A stretch of 64,000 nt of DNA from the NCBI RefSeq assembly GCF_010728325.1, contig NZ_AP022570.1, positions 1,364,001-1,428,000 of the forward strand. The letters run 5' to 3'. The DNA is from Mycolicibacterium poriferae. GTDB lineage: Bacteria; Actinomycetota; Actinomycetes; Mycobacteriales; Mycobacteriaceae. Under the pieces are notes generated by a model that was not told where the DNA came from, did no database searches, and was given only the letters and a program-made list of their open reading frames with translations. The translations under genes and the position numbers were made by a program. Shown one piece after another: positions 45,022-53,983 of the stretch (within the stretch, counting starts at the first letter, position 1; every line of letters starts with the position of its first letter).

Positions 45022-46407
45022 ATGGAACGGCTGAGTGGTCTGGACGCGGGCATGTTGTACAGCGAGTCGACCACGGTGCCGTTGCACGTGTGCTCGGTCA
45101 TGGAGCTCGACCCGTCGACGATGTCCGGTGGCTACTCGTTCGCCAAGTTCTGCGCCGAGGTGGAGAAGCGCGTCCCGGCGGTGCCGGAGTTCCGCTGCAA
45201 GCTCGCCGACAACGACTTCAACCTCGACCATCCGGTGTGGGTGGAGGACGAGGACTTCGAGCTGTCCCGGCACCTGAACCGTGTCGCGCTGCCCTCACCG
45301 GGGGGACGCCAGGAACTGTCCGAGGTGTGCGGCCACATCGCGTCGGTGCCGCTGGATCGCAGCAAGCCGCTGTGGGAGATGTGGGTGATCGAGGGCCTGG
45401 GCGGCTCGGCGGCCGAGGACGGCGGCGACGTGGTGCTGATGATCAAGGTGCATCACGCCGCGGTCGACGGGGTGTCGGCGGCCAATTTGCTCGACAAGCT
45501 GTGTGACATCGAGCGCAATGCCGCCACCCCGGAGCCGGTCGACGGCCCCGGCGCGGTCCCGGCGTGGGCGATCGCCGCGGACGGGCTGTGGCGCTTCGTC
45601 ACGCTGCCCTGGCAGCTGACCAGGGCGGTTCCGGTCGCCGCGTCGATGGTCGCCAAGACGGTGGGACGCGTGGTGAGCGGCAAGTCGATGGCCGCCCCGT
45701 TCTCGGCGCCGACGACGCGCTTCAACGGCACGCTGACCGCGGAGCGCACCATCGCCACCGTCCAGCTCGACCTCGACGACGTCAAGAAGGCGAAGAACCA
45801 GTGCGACGCCAAGGTCAACGACGTCGTGATGGCGTTGTGCGCCGGGGCGCTGCGCGGCTATCTGGCCGACCACGGCGAACTCCCCGACAAGCCGTTGATC
45901 GCGATGGTCCCGTCGTCGGTGCAAGGCATGACCGACCGGCCGGGCCGCAACCAGCTCTCCGGCATGTTCTGCAACCTGCAGACCCACATCGAGGATCCGG
46001 TGCAGCGCCTGCACGCCATCGCCGAATCGAATCGGCACGCCAAGGAACACAGTGCCTCGCTGGGCCCGACGTTGCTGCTGGACCTGGCGCAGAGCATCTC
46101 GCGGGGGGCGTTCGGCGCGGTGATGGGCCTGATGTCCCGCTCGCCGCTGGGCAACACCGCGATCCACAACGTGATCGTCTCGAATGTGCCTGGCCCGCCG
46201 ACGACGCTCTACAGTGGTGGGGCCGAGGTCAAGGGCCTGTATCCGCTGGGGCCGATCTTTCCCGGCTCGGGGCTGAACATCACCGTGGTGTCGGTGGCCG
46301 ACAAGCTCAACGTCGGCATCATCTCCTGCCCGCAGCTCGCCGACGATCTGTGGGACCTGGCCGACCGGTTCAAGTCCGAGTTGAGCGACCTGCTCGCCCG
46401 CTGCTGA
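45022..46407 (+). CDS. WS/DGAT-family wax ester synthase/diacylglycerol acyltransferase
   Basis: A 461-residue bifunctional acyltransferase that makes triacylglycerols and wax esters from acyl-CoA. The catalytic motif HHAAVDG lies at about residue 155. The N-terminal SGLDAGMLYSES, the ND region KVNDVVMALCAGALRGYL and C-terminal SNVPGPP are family hallmarks. ATG 45022 is chosen over a GTG inside repeat copy 7. Together with the FAAL, desaturase and lipase it adds to the lipid metabolism of the region. Confidence 0.92.
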   Translation: MERLSGLDAGMLYSESTTVPLHVCSVMELDPSTMSGGYSFAKFCAEVEKRVPAVPEFRCKLADNDFNLDHPVWVEDEDFELSRHLNRVALPSPGGRQELSEVCGHIASVPLDRSKPLWEMWVIEGLGGSAAEDGGDVVLMIKVHHAAVDGVSAANLLDKLCDIERNAATPEPVDGPGAVPAWAIAADGLWRFVTLPWQLTRAVPVAASMVAKTVGRVVSGKSMAAPFSAPTTRFNGTLTAERTIATVQLDLDDVKKAKNQCDAKVNDVVMALCAGALRGYLADHGELPDKPLIAMVPSSVQGMTDRPGRNQLSGMFCNLQTHIEDPVQRLHAIAESNRHAKEHSASLGPTLLLDLAQSISRGAFGAVMGLMSRSPLGNTAIHNVIVSNVPGPPTTLYSGGAEVKGLYPLGPIFPGSGLNITVVSVADKLNVGIISCPQLADDLWDLADRFKSELSDLLARC

Positions 46408-46473
46408 TCTTTAGGCGCCGCGGGAATCGGGAAGCCTAGACCGCGGCCGAGGTCAGCGACGGAAGGATCGAGT

Positions 46474-47985
46474 GTGGGCTCCCCGAAGAGCGGTTCGCGG
46501 CTGGGCACCCGGTTCGGGCCCTACCAGTTGCAGTCGGTGATCGGGGTCGGCGGCATGGGCGAGGTGTACCGCGCCTACGACACCGCCCGGGAGCGCATGG
46601 TCGCGATCAAGTTGCTGCGCCCCGAGATGGCCGCTGACCACAGCTTCCAGCAGCGGTTCCGCCGGGAGTCGAAAGTGGCGGCCCGGCTGCAGGAGCCGCA
46701 CGTCATCCCGGTGCACGACTTCGGCGAGATCGACGGCGTGCTCTACATCGACATGCGGCTTGTCGAGGGCGACAGCCTGGCGTCACTGCTGCGGCACGTC
46801 GGTGCGCTGGCGCCGGGGCGGGCGGTGTCGATCGTCCGCCAGGTCGCCGCGGCGCTCGACGACGCGCACGCCAACGGCCTGGTGCACCGCGACATCAAGC
46901 CGGGGAACGTGCTGCTGACCGCCGACGACTTCGCCTACTTGGTCGACTTCGGCATCGCGCACGGCGGCGGGGAGGCGTCGGTGACGTCGACGGGCCTGGT
47001 GGTCGGGTCGAGCGCCTACATGGCTCCGGAGCGGTTCGGCGGCGACCGGGGCGGCCCCGCCTCGGACGTGTACTCACTGGCGTGTCTGCTGTACGAATGC
47101 CTGACGGGCCGTGCGCCGTTCGACTCGGCGGACCTGCGAGAAGTGATGGGGGCGCACATGTTCGCGCCGCCGCCGCGGCCGAGCATCATGCGGCGCGGGA
47201 TCAGCCGTTCGTTCGACGATGTCGTTGCGCGGGGCATGGCGAAGAATCCCCAGGAGCGCTACCGCTCGGCCGGGGAGCTGGCGCGGGCCGCGGCCGCCGC
47301 GGTGGACGGAGAGATGGCTGCTTCGGTGGGTCCGGCGGCTCCCGTGGCGCCGGTGACGCCGCCGTCGACGCGGCAGTTCTCGCAGGCCTATCCGAACCCG
47401 TCGGGCACCGGGTTTGCGCCGTACCCACCTGCGGCGCCGGCACCCGCTCCGGCCCCCGCGCCGCGGCGGGCCGGCCGAGGGCAGATCGCGCTGATCATCG
47501 GGACGATCGTGATGTTCACCGCGGCCGTCATCCTGGCGCTGGTGCTGGTGTCCTCGGGCGACTCGGGGCCGTCGCCTCGGGTCGCGGCGCCGCCACCGTC
47601 GTCGTCAACTTCCGCTCCGTCGTCGTCGGAAGCGCCGTCCTCGTCCGCCCCGCCGATCGAGGGTGTATCCGGAACGGATGCACAGGGTTTCGTCGGGCAC
47701 ACGGCGCGCTGTGATGCCGGTGATGCGCCGGCGGCGATGATCCGGACGTCGTTGTCGCTGGCGATCATCTGTGACGACGGCGACGACTTCTACTACCGCG
47801 GGGAGCGGTTGCGCGACGGCGCCAACCGGCGCATCGACAACGTGCGGCGCTCGGGTGACGGGTTCGTCGCGGTCAGCCCGGACGACGGTGCGCGCTATGA
47901 CGTGCAGCCCGACCAGCTGACGATCTCGAGCAACGGCAGCGTGGACTCCGCCGAGCCGGCGCTCGAGTACGGCTCGGCGCGATGA
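46474..47985 (+). CDS. Membrane Ser/Thr protein kinase (PknE/F-like)
   Basis: A 503-residue transmembrane kinase. The Hanks kinase domain is at about 14-275, with IGVGGMGEVY, catalytic Lys46, HRDIKPGN, DFGIAHGG and SSAYMAPER. A Pro/Ala-rich juxtamembrane linker, a transmembrane helix at about 331-352 and a short extracellular domain with two Cys follow. GTG 46474 follows GGAAGGATC. It is clearly related in its kinase half to the 21495-23249 kinase but carries a different, unrecognised sensor. Confidence 0.9.
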   Translation: MGSPKSGSRLGTRFGPYQLQSVIGVGGMGEVYRAYDTARERMVAIKLLRPEMAADHSFQQRFRRESKVAARLQEPHVIPVHDFGEIDGVLYIDMRLVEGDSLASLLRHVGALAPGRAVSIVRQVAAALDDAHANGLVHRDIKPGNVLLTADDFAYLVDFGIAHGGGEASVTSTGLVVGSSAYMAPERFGGDRGGPASDVYSLACLLYECLTGRAPFDSADLREVMGAHMFAPPPRPSIMRRGISRSFDDVVARGMAKNPQERYRSAGELARAAAAAVDGEMAASVGPAAPVAPVTPPSTRQFSQAYPNPSGTGFAPYPPAAPAPAPAPAPRRAGRGQIALIIGTIVMFTAAVILALVLVSSGDSGPSPRVAAPPPSSSTSAPSSSEAPSSSAPPIEGVSGTDAQGFVGHTARCDAGDAPAAMIRTSLSLAIICDDGDDFYYRGERLRDGANRRIDNVRRSGDGFVAVSPDDGARYDVQPDQLTISSNGSVDSAEPALEYGSAR

Positions 47986-47991
47986 GTATCG

Positions 47992-48054
47992 CGTTCAGAC
48001 CGCGCCCACCGCGGCGGCTACTCGCACTTTTCCGCGCTCAGCGCAGTACGAACG
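47992..48054 (+). repeat. 63-bp inverted-terminus intergenic repeat, copy 8
   Basis: Termini CGTTCAGACCGC/GCAGTACGAACG. Position 5 is changed to C on the left with the matching G on the right, so pairing is kept there. The core is GCTACTCGCACTTTTCC. It starts 7 bp after the kinase stop and ends 4 bp before the next ATG. Confidence 0.88.
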
Positions 48055-48058
48055 CACC

Positions 48059-48868
48059 ATGAGTTTCAAGGGGGCGGTGAACCGGGCGACGGGCAGCCGC
48101 ACGGTAGAGGTCATCGCGCGGTCCGGCTACCCCGTCAACGGGGTGCTGCATCTTTTGATCGCCTACATCATCGTGCGCATCGCGTTCGGCTTCCGCGGCG
48201 AAGCCGACCAGACCGGCGCCCTGGCGACGCTGGCCGATCAGCGCGGTGGGGAGTCGTCGCTGTGGATCGTCGCGGCGGGGCTGCTGGCGCTGGCGATGTG
48301 GCGGCTGGCCGAGACGGTGATCGGGCTGCACCCGGGTGAGCACAGCCATGCGCATCTGCGGGAGTCGCCGCTTGTCAACCGGCTCAAGGCCTTTGGTCTG
48401 GCGCTGCTGTATCTGGGTCTGTCGTTCACCGCGGCGCAGTTCGCGCTGGGGGTGGGCCGGCAGGGCAGCGAGCGGGCGGTGGGCCTGAGCGCGCGATTGA
48501 TGCGGACCGAGGGCGGCAATCTCGTGCTGGTGGTTGTCGGCGCGGTGATCGCTGCCATCGGCGCCTACCTGGTCTACAAGGGCGCGATGAAGAAGTTCCT
48601 GCGTGATCTCACCGTGCGCGGAGGACTGCTGATCACCGTGCTGGGTATGTGCGGGCACATCGGGGAGGGGATCGTGCTGTTCGCCGCCGGGGCCTCGGTC
48701 ATCGGGGCGCCGTTCCTGCGGGATCCGAGTAAGGCCGCCGGGTTGGACGCTGCGGTCAAGACCGTCGGGCACACCCAGTTTGGCAGAACACTGTTGCTGT
48801 TCGCCGCGGTGGGGTTCGCCGCCTACGGGCTGTACAGCTTCGCGCTGACCCGCTACTCGCGCATGTAG
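48059..48868 (+). CDS. DUF1206 family membrane protein
   Basis: A 269-residue integral membrane protein with about six helices arranged as three repeats of a two-helix DUF1206 unit (RSGYPVNGVLHLLIAYIIVRIAFG, then KAFGLALLYLGLSFT, then HTQFGRTLLLFAAVGFAAYGLYS). The function is unknown. The family is widespread in actinobacteria. ATG 48059 lies only 4 bp after repeat copy 8 and has no ribosome-binding site of its own, so translation would start from within the repeat transcript. Confidence 0.85.
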   Translation: MSFKGAVNRATGSRTVEVIARSGYPVNGVLHLLIAYIIVRIAFGFRGEADQTGALATLADQRGGESSLWIVAAGLLALAMWRLAETVIGLHPGEHSHAHLRESPLVNRLKAFGLALLYLGLSFTAAQFALGVGRQGSERAVGLSARLMRTEGGNLVLVVVGAVIAAIGAYLVYKGAMKKFLRDLTVRGGLLITVLGMCGHIGEGIVLFAAGASVIGAPFLRDPSKAAGLDAAVKTVGHTQFGRTLLLFAAVGFAAYGLYSFALTRYSRM

Positions 48869-48873
48869 CCGGG

Positions 48874-48936
48874 CGTTGAGACCGCAGCCAGCGCGGCCGT
48901 TGCTCGCACTTTCCCGACGTGAGTGCAGTGTCGACG
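48874..48936 (+). repeat. 63-bp inverted-terminus intergenic repeat, copy 9
   Basis: Termini CGTTGAGACCGC/GCAGTGTCGACG pair at 9 of 12 positions. The core is GTTGCTCGCACTTTCCC. It starts 5 bp after the DUF1206 stop and precedes the esp-like operon. Confidence 0.85.
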
Positions 48937-49002
48937 CAGGAATTGGTGCGCGGAGTGGCTCTGGCGCTGTCTTATGCTGATCGCCGAGGGGGTGTGTCCA
49001 GC

Positions 49003-49842
49003 GTGAGTCTGCTCGGGGAAGCGCTCGATTTGCTGCGCAAATACGGCGACGTCGTCGGCATCGACTGGGAGAAAGGGCCCAGCATCATCGACCGGACCAC
49101 ACCGAACCTGTCCGTGATCAGCGAGGTCAGCGAGCTCTCCGAGTTCGCCAGTTCGCCGATTCTCGCGGCCGCTCAGCTGACCATCTACGGCATGAAAGCG
49201 ACGACGGGCTCCGGGGAGCCGGAAGACGGCAAGGCGTTCGAGAAGTCCGCGGATCTCTACGAGGAGGCCGGGAACCTGTTGATCGATGCGGCACCGGTAC
49301 CGGACCGGTGGAACGGCACCGGCTCGGAGACCTATAAGAACAAGAACGGAACCCACCGTCACTTCGTTCTCGAGGTTGCCGCGGCCGACAACGAGATGCG
49401 ACAGGCCTTGAACGGGCTGGCGGCCCACGTTACGCAGACGCGGAAGGAGCTTCAGGACGTCATTGACTTTCTGACCGACTACGACACGTCGACGTCATGG
49501 CTCAACTTCGTACCCGGTGGCGCCGCCATCAAAGCGGCCGGCGACGCAGGCGTGGCGGCGACACAGCTCGGAGTGGCGCAAGCATCCATCGCGAAGTTGG
49601 TGGGCGAATCGGTATCGGTCGCGCGCAGCATGCAGACGCCGCTGGGCAGATACGGAGATGCCGCCAAGCAAGACATTCTCGATGCTGCAGGAGAGTTTGG
49701 CTGTGGTGAGCCGTTCGGTGACGAACGCAGAACCGGACAACTCCCCAGGCGGACCGATCCAGAGGAGAGTTTCGAGCTTCCCGAGCCTCCTCCGGTCGTC
49801 TATCCGCCGGCTACACCGTACGAATCACCGCGACCTCGATGA
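49003..49842 (+). CDS. EspA/EspE-family ESX secretion substrate
   Basis: A 279-residue protein. The N-terminal helical region resembles EspA/EspE, with a W-x-G turn in VPDRWNGTGSETYKNKN (W103, G105) followed by a Y-rich helix. The C terminus is Pro-rich and acidic. GTG 49003 after GAGGGGGTG is chosen. The longer frame starts inside repeat copy 9. It is the first gene of an espA-espC-espD-like operon. In M. tuberculosis that operon is needed for ESX-1 export. Whether this set acts with ESX-1 here is inferred. Confidence 0.75.
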   Translation: MSLLGEALDLLRKYGDVVGIDWEKGPSIIDRTTPNLSVISEVSELSEFASSPILAAAQLTIYGMKATTGSGEPEDGKAFEKSADLYEEAGNLLIDAAPVPDRWNGTGSETYKNKNGTHRHFVLEVAAADNEMRQALNGLAAHVTQTRKELQDVIDFLTDYDTSTSWLNFVPGGAAIKAAGDAGVAATQLGVAQASIAKLVGESVSVARSMQTPLGRYGDAAKQDILDAAGEFGCGEPFGDERRTGQLPRRTDPEESFELPEPPPVVYPPATPYESPRPR

Positions 49843-49872
49843 GATGACGAGTGAAGAAATGGAGAGCGCCTC

Positions 49873-50196
49873 ATGTCGGATCTAACAGACAATCTCAGAG
49901 TTCTGACCGAGCACGTTGACGAACTTGCAGCGAAGCAGACGACCGCTGCCGGAGAGTTGAAGGTCGCGGGCGAAACGGTCAACGACGTCACGTCCAGCGT
50001 GTGGGCAACCCATGGTGTTGTGTGCGCCGCCAGCAACATGGCTGTCAGTTCGATCGAAGCTGCCCGGGATGCCGCCGACGCGAAGCTCTGGCGCATATCC
50101 CACGATCTGTCCGAACGCTTGCGGACGGCGTCGGCGAACTACAAAGACAGCGACTGGGTAGCCGGCGAAGCAATCGACAACTCGTGCAAGGCGTGA
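49873..50196 (+). CDS. EspC-family ESX secretion-associated protein
   Basis: A 107-residue helical hairpin protein of the EspC (DUF2580) type. The conserved THG..C segment appears as ATHGVVCAASN at about residues 45-55, and the second helix ends in LRTASANYKDSD, matching the IAAKIYSEAD-type pattern of EspC. No signal peptide is present, as expected for a type VII substrate. It follows the EspA-like gene by 30 bp and GAGAGCGCC precedes the ATG. Confidence 0.8.
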   Translation: MSDLTDNLRVLTEHVDELAAKQTTAAGELKVAGETVNDVTSSVWATHGVVCAASNMAVSSIEAARDAADAKLWRISHDLSERLRTASANYKDSDWVAGEAIDNSCKA

Positions 50197-50220
50197 CGAT
50201 CGCCGCCGCCGACAGGAGCC

Positions 50221-50727
50221 ATGTCGATGCCGTATGAGGGCTCGTGGGATGACGACGCCGACGAGGAACAGGACGGATCCGCCGCTATCGGGTTCGATCT
50301 TTCTGACGTCTCTGTCCCGGCAGGCGGCGCGGATGTCGAAACAGACTGGTGCAGTGGTGATGACAACGTCTCTGTGGACCCTCCCGGGAAGCATCTGGAC
50401 GTCATCTTCACTGTCACCAACCCGTCGGGCACTCTCGCGGCATCGGTCGGCGTCGGAGGACGCATTCGGCGCATCGACGTCAACGACGTGTCGGGGCTCG
50501 ACGAAGCTCAGCTCAGCGAGGAGATCGCCGAACTTGCCACGCTGGCGCGAGAGAGGGCGCGTGCCGCTCAACACGAAGTGACCGCTGAACTCATGCGACG
50601 GCTGGGTCAGGATCGAGCGAATGTCAGTGCATTCCTGCAATATTCGATTGATCTGCCGACCTTCGAATCAGCCAGTGCGCTTCAGGCCGAAGCTTTTTCC
50701 GCTCGCTACCGGGCCAATGATGACTGA
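50221..50727 (+). CDS. EspD/EspH-family protein (DUF2694)
   Basis: A 168-residue acidic protein. The C-terminal 110 residues match EspD/EspH: IFTVTNPSGTLAASVGVGGRI, LSEEIAELATLARERARAAQ and a final SALQAEAFSARY. These proteins stabilise or chaperone EspA/EspC-type substrates. ATG 50221 follows AGGAG. The order EspA-EspC-EspD is that of the M. tuberculosis espACD operon. Its 3' end overlaps the next gene by 11 bp. Confidence 0.82.
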   Translation: MSMPYEGSWDDDADEEQDGSAAIGFDLSDVSVPAGGADVETDWCSGDDNVSVDPPGKHLDVIFTVTNPSGTLAASVGVGGRIRRIDVNDVSGLDEAQLSEEIAELATLARERARAAQHEVTAELMRRLGQDRANVSAFLQYSIDLPTFESASALQAEAFSARYRANDD

Positions 50728-52126
50728 GGGGCGACCGCCCGCGAAGTCGCGGCGTCGGCATCGGATTCTTGCTGGCGTAGTTGTAGCCGTGGTGGCAGCA
50801 GTGATCGCCACGATGGCCATCACGTGGTGGGTCCCGGCCTACCGGCTCAACACAGCCCGCGCTTCGTGGGAGCCTCCGCCGGAAGCGGCGATATCCTCAC
50901 CGATGCGTGAACAGCCGGTGCCCGGCTGGCGCACGGATCCGGTGAAGCTGGGCCTGCCCGGCGCCGGCGACAGTCGAATCGCAGTGAGCGGTGATCCATT
51001 CGGTCCCCGACCATTCGTCGGTTCGATCGAGAACAGGGCGTACTTTCTGGCCCACAGCACATCCGGCGATCAGGTGCAATGGTGGTTGGTGGGCCTGGAT
51101 GCCTCGACCGGTGGTGCACTGTTCGACGCGGTGCCGTTCAGCGAAGACGAACGCCCTCCGCAGTGCTTTCTCAACGGCCCAACTGACGTCTTGTGCTTAG
51201 GCCGCTCTCCAGTTCCGTCTGCCGCGGTGATCGACGCGCAATCCGGTGTGATGAAATACCGCGGCCCTACAGACCTTCGCGCCCTTGACGGCGGCCAGTC
51301 GGTCAAACAAGTCGGTATCTATGCCGTTGCGATTGAACAAGATCAGGGTGTTTTCGGTATCGGTCCACGAGCCGAGACCACGTGGTTCGTGCCGGGCAAC
51401 GGGTCGATACGCGTCTCGCAGGCAATGCGGTCGAGGGAATCGTGGCAGACGCTCACCGCGCAGCTCGAAGCCAACCCTCGAACATATCGATCGACCGTTT
51501 TCTCAGTTGTGGACGGCAAAGTCATTGAACCCGAGATCGACGAGGGTTACACACTCGGGAAGGTGGCTTTCTATACCGGCGGCTTCGCAGCTGAAGTGAA
51601 CGAGCCCAACGAGGTTTCCGCTGAGTTGGCGTTCTTCGACGAGTCCGGGAAGCGTCTGAGCGGAAACGACAGCTACAGCGCGCCCGACGATGGCTCGATC
51701 GATCTGCCTGTTGTCTCATCGGAGCGCGACGACGAGACGGTCGTGTTCTCCGCCGATGGCCGGAAGCTGCTCGAGGCCCGATACGGCGCTGTGGCTCTGG
51801 TGGGTACCACGCTGATGGTCAATATGACCAGCAGTCAAGAATTCCCCGAGTGGCAGCAGTACAGCATGCGAGACGGTGCAGTCGGGCCGGTCTGTGACTT
51901 TCCCATGGACGACTATGTCGGCCACCACGACTCCACCCTGGTGTTCGAGTTCAGCTACGTCCGTGGTGAGGTGCTGCTGGCAGCCCGGGATCTCAACTCC
52001 TGCGAGCGGTTGTGGACGATTCCGAAAGAAGTCGATTCACTGGACCGCATCTGGCGCATCGACGGCACCCTGGTGCAGCTGGCCAACGAGGGCACCGAAC
52101 TCAGATCGCTGGTTGCGCCGGACTGA
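50717..52126 (+). CDS. Membrane-anchored extracytoplasmic protein, fourth gene of the esp-like operon
   Basis: A 469-residue protein with a short basic cytoplasmic N terminus (KSRRRHR), a transmembrane helix at about residues 16-38 and a large extracytoplasmic domain. Repeated beta-strand segments such as WWLVGLDASTGGALF, SAAVIDAQSG and VLLAARDLNSCERLW suggest a PQQ-like beta-propeller. It overlaps the EspD-like gene, so it belongs to the same operon. I recognise no named ESX component. A surface or envelope partner of the secreted proteins is possible. Confidence 0.75.
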   Translation: MMTEGRPPAKSRRRHRILAGVVVAVVAAVIATMAITWWVPAYRLNTARASWEPPPEAAISSPMREQPVPGWRTDPVKLGLPGAGDSRIAVSGDPFGPRPFVGSIENRAYFLAHSTSGDQVQWWLVGLDASTGGALFDAVPFSEDERPPQCFLNGPTDVLCLGRSPVPSAAVIDAQSGVMKYRGPTDLRALDGGQSVKQVGIYAVAIEQDQGVFGIGPRAETTWFVPGNGSIRVSQAMRSRESWQTLTAQLEANPRTYRSTVFSVVDGKVIEPEIDEGYTLGKVAFYTGGFAAEVNEPNEVSAELAFFDESGKRLSGNDSYSAPDDGSIDLPVVSSERDDETVVFSADGRKLLEARYGAVALVGTTLMVNMTSSQEFPEWQQYSMRDGAVGPVCDFPMDDYVGHHDSTLVFEFSYVRGEVLLAARDLNSCERLWTIPKEVDSLDRIWRIDGTLVQLANEGTELRSLVAPD

Positions 52127-52135
52127 CCACACCGC

Positions 52136-53077
52136 TCAGCGCTGCGCAAACTGCAGGCCGACGAGCTGCTCGGAGACACTCCACAGCCGGGCCGCGTCAG
52201 CGACCGAACGCGCCGGGCGGTACACCTCCTGCTCGGCGGGGGCACCTCGTAGATGTTGGAATCCGCTGGGTCCGTAGAACTTGCCGCCTTCGGCGTCGGG
52301 ATGGGTGGCGGCGTACAAAGCGGGCAGCAGGCCTTGGTCGACGGTCTGTGGTCCGACGCCGATCCGGGCCAGAATCCTGATCACCCGGACGTTGAGGGTG
52401 TCTTTGGTGCGGCCCATGTGCGGTTGCGCGGCCAGGAGGTTGGTGGCGGTCACCCCGGGATGGGAGACGTTGCTGGTGATGCCCCAGCCGGCGGTCTGGC
52501 TGCGACGGTCCAGTTCCAGCCCGAACATCAAGCTGGCGATCTTGGACTGACTGTAGGCCTTCATCGACGTCCAGGACTTCTCGAAGTTCAGGTCGTCCCA
52601 GTTGATGGCGTTGCCGCGGGCGGCGATGCTCGACTGCGTCGTCACCCGGGCGTTGCCCGCGCTCAGCAGCGGCATCAACCGCGCCGTGAACGCGAAGTGA
52701 CCGAGATGGTTCGTGCCCCACTGCAGTTCGAATCCGTCGACGGTGGTCTGCCGGCGCGGCGGGTCCATCACCCCGGCATTGTTGATCAGAAGGTTGATCG
52801 GCCGTCCCTCGGCCAGCAGCTGCCCGGAGAGGTCAGCCACCGACTGCAGCGACGCCAGATCCAGCGCCCGCAGGTGCAGCTGCGCGTCGGGCACCGCGGC
52901 CCGGATCTGCTCGACGGCCCGTTGGCCCTTGTCGGGGTTGCGCACCGGCATGATGACTTCGGCTCCGGCGGCGGCGAGCCGCCCCGCCAGACCGAGGCCG
53001 ACGCCGTCGCTTGCTCCGGTGACCACGGCCAGGTTCCCGGTCAGGTCGGGTACATCCACTGTGGCTTTGCGTGTCAT
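52136..53077 (-). CDS. SDR-family NAD(P)-dependent oxidoreductase
   Basis: A 313-residue short-chain dehydrogenase of the retinol-dehydrogenase-like group. The cofactor motif is TGASDGVG, the structural motif is INNAGVM, and the catalytic motif is YSQSK with the upstream Ser in TQSSIA. ATG 53077 follows TGGAG. It is divergent from an MmyB-type regulator gene 101 bp away, the usual setting for such regulator-SDR pairs. The substrate is unknown. Confidence 0.9.
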   Translation of the reverse strand: MTRKATVDVPDLTGNLAVVTGASDGVGLGLAGRLAAAGAEVIMPVRNPDKGQRAVEQIRAAVPDAQLHLRALDLASLQSVADLSGQLLAEGRPINLLINNAGVMDPPRRQTTVDGFELQWGTNHLGHFAFTARLMPLLSAGNARVTTQSSIAARGNAINWDDLNFEKSWTSMKAYSQSKIASLMFGLELDRRSQTAGWGITSNVSHPGVTATNLLAAQPHMGRTKDTLNVRVIRILARIGVGPQTVDQGLLPALYAATHPDAEGGKFYGPSGFQHLRGAPAEQEVYRPARSVADAARLWSVSEQLVGLQFAQR

Positions 53078-53178
53078 GGACTCCACTGTGGCCCAGGACC
53101 CGAGGCGCATTCAGGGACTGTCGATCCGTTGATGACCAAAGCCTTCCTGCGTCCGCGCGACCGGTAGAGGATCGGTTG

Positions 53179-53979
53179 ATGGCCGACCACGCCCGGGTAG
53201 CGGAGCTGCTACGCGACCGCCGCCAGGTGCTACAACCCGAAGATGTGGGGCTGCCGCGGGGACGGCGCCGGCGCACGTCCGGATTGCGCCGCGACGAGGT
53301 CGCCGCGCTGTGTTCGATCTCGACCGTCCACTATGCGCGGCTGGAACGTCGATGCGGGCCACGCCCGTCTCCGGCGACACTGGCCAGCCTGGCCCGCGAG
53401 CTGCGATTCACCCGTGCGACGCGTGATGAACTGTTCAGCGCGGCCGGATACGACGACGGGCCCATGCACGTATGCCCGGGAGTGATGCACATGCTGGGTC
53501 GGCTCACCGACGTCGCCGCCCTCGCGGTGGATCCGCTCGGCGAGGTGCTGGCTCAGACTCCGCCGGCCCGAGCGCTGTTCGGCGACCACCCCGCCCGCAC
53601 CGGCTGGTCGCGCAGCGGCTACTTCAGGTGGTTCACCGACCCGGCCGCGCGGCAACACTACCCGGCCGATGAACAGCCGCTGATCAGTGCCGAGATCGTC
53701 GCCGATCTACAGCGCCAACACGGAAGCGCCGCAGCGGCTCTCGTCCAACAGCTGCGTGGCCTCGACGAGTTCGACGAACTTTGGCGCCAGCCCGGGGATA
53801 TCGCGCCCGCCCGGCGCGCCCGGGTGGTGTGCCCGCACGTCGGCGTGGTCGACCTCGACCGCGAGGTGCTGACTGCCGACGGTGGGCTGCGCGTGGTGCT
53901 CTATCTGGCTCGTCCGGGCTCGGACAGCGAATCCCGGCTGGCGCTGGCGTCGGTGCTCGGGCAGCAGCGGCTCGGCTGA
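53179..53979 (+). CDS. MmyB-type XRE transcriptional regulator
   Basis: A 266-residue regulator. The N-terminal HTH_31 domain contains RRRRTSGLRRDEVAALCSISTVHYARLER. The C-terminal MmyB-like ligand-binding domain contains NPARALFGDHP-type and FTDPAARQHYP segments. These domains bind fatty-acid-like ligands in known members. ATG 53179 follows AGAGGA. It probably regulates the divergent SDR gene. It is convergent with a second regulator of the same family. Confidence 0.87.
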   Translation: MADHARVAELLRDRRQVLQPEDVGLPRGRRRRTSGLRRDEVAALCSISTVHYARLERRCGPRPSPATLASLARELRFTRATRDELFSAAGYDDGPMHVCPGVMHMLGRLTDVAALAVDPLGEVLAQTPPARALFGDHPARTGWSRSGYFRWFTDPAARQHYPADEQPLISAEIVADLQRQHGSAAAALVQQLRGLDEFDELWRQPGDIAPARRARVVCPHVGVVDLDREVLTADGGLRVVLYLARPGSDSESRLALASVLGQQRLG

Positions 53980-53983
53980 TCCG

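Noticed and set aside
49873..50196. The EspC-like gene as an EsxA/EsxB (WXG100) protein
   Set aside because: It lacks a central WxG motif. The THG..C segment and second-helix pattern fit EspC (DUF2580) better.
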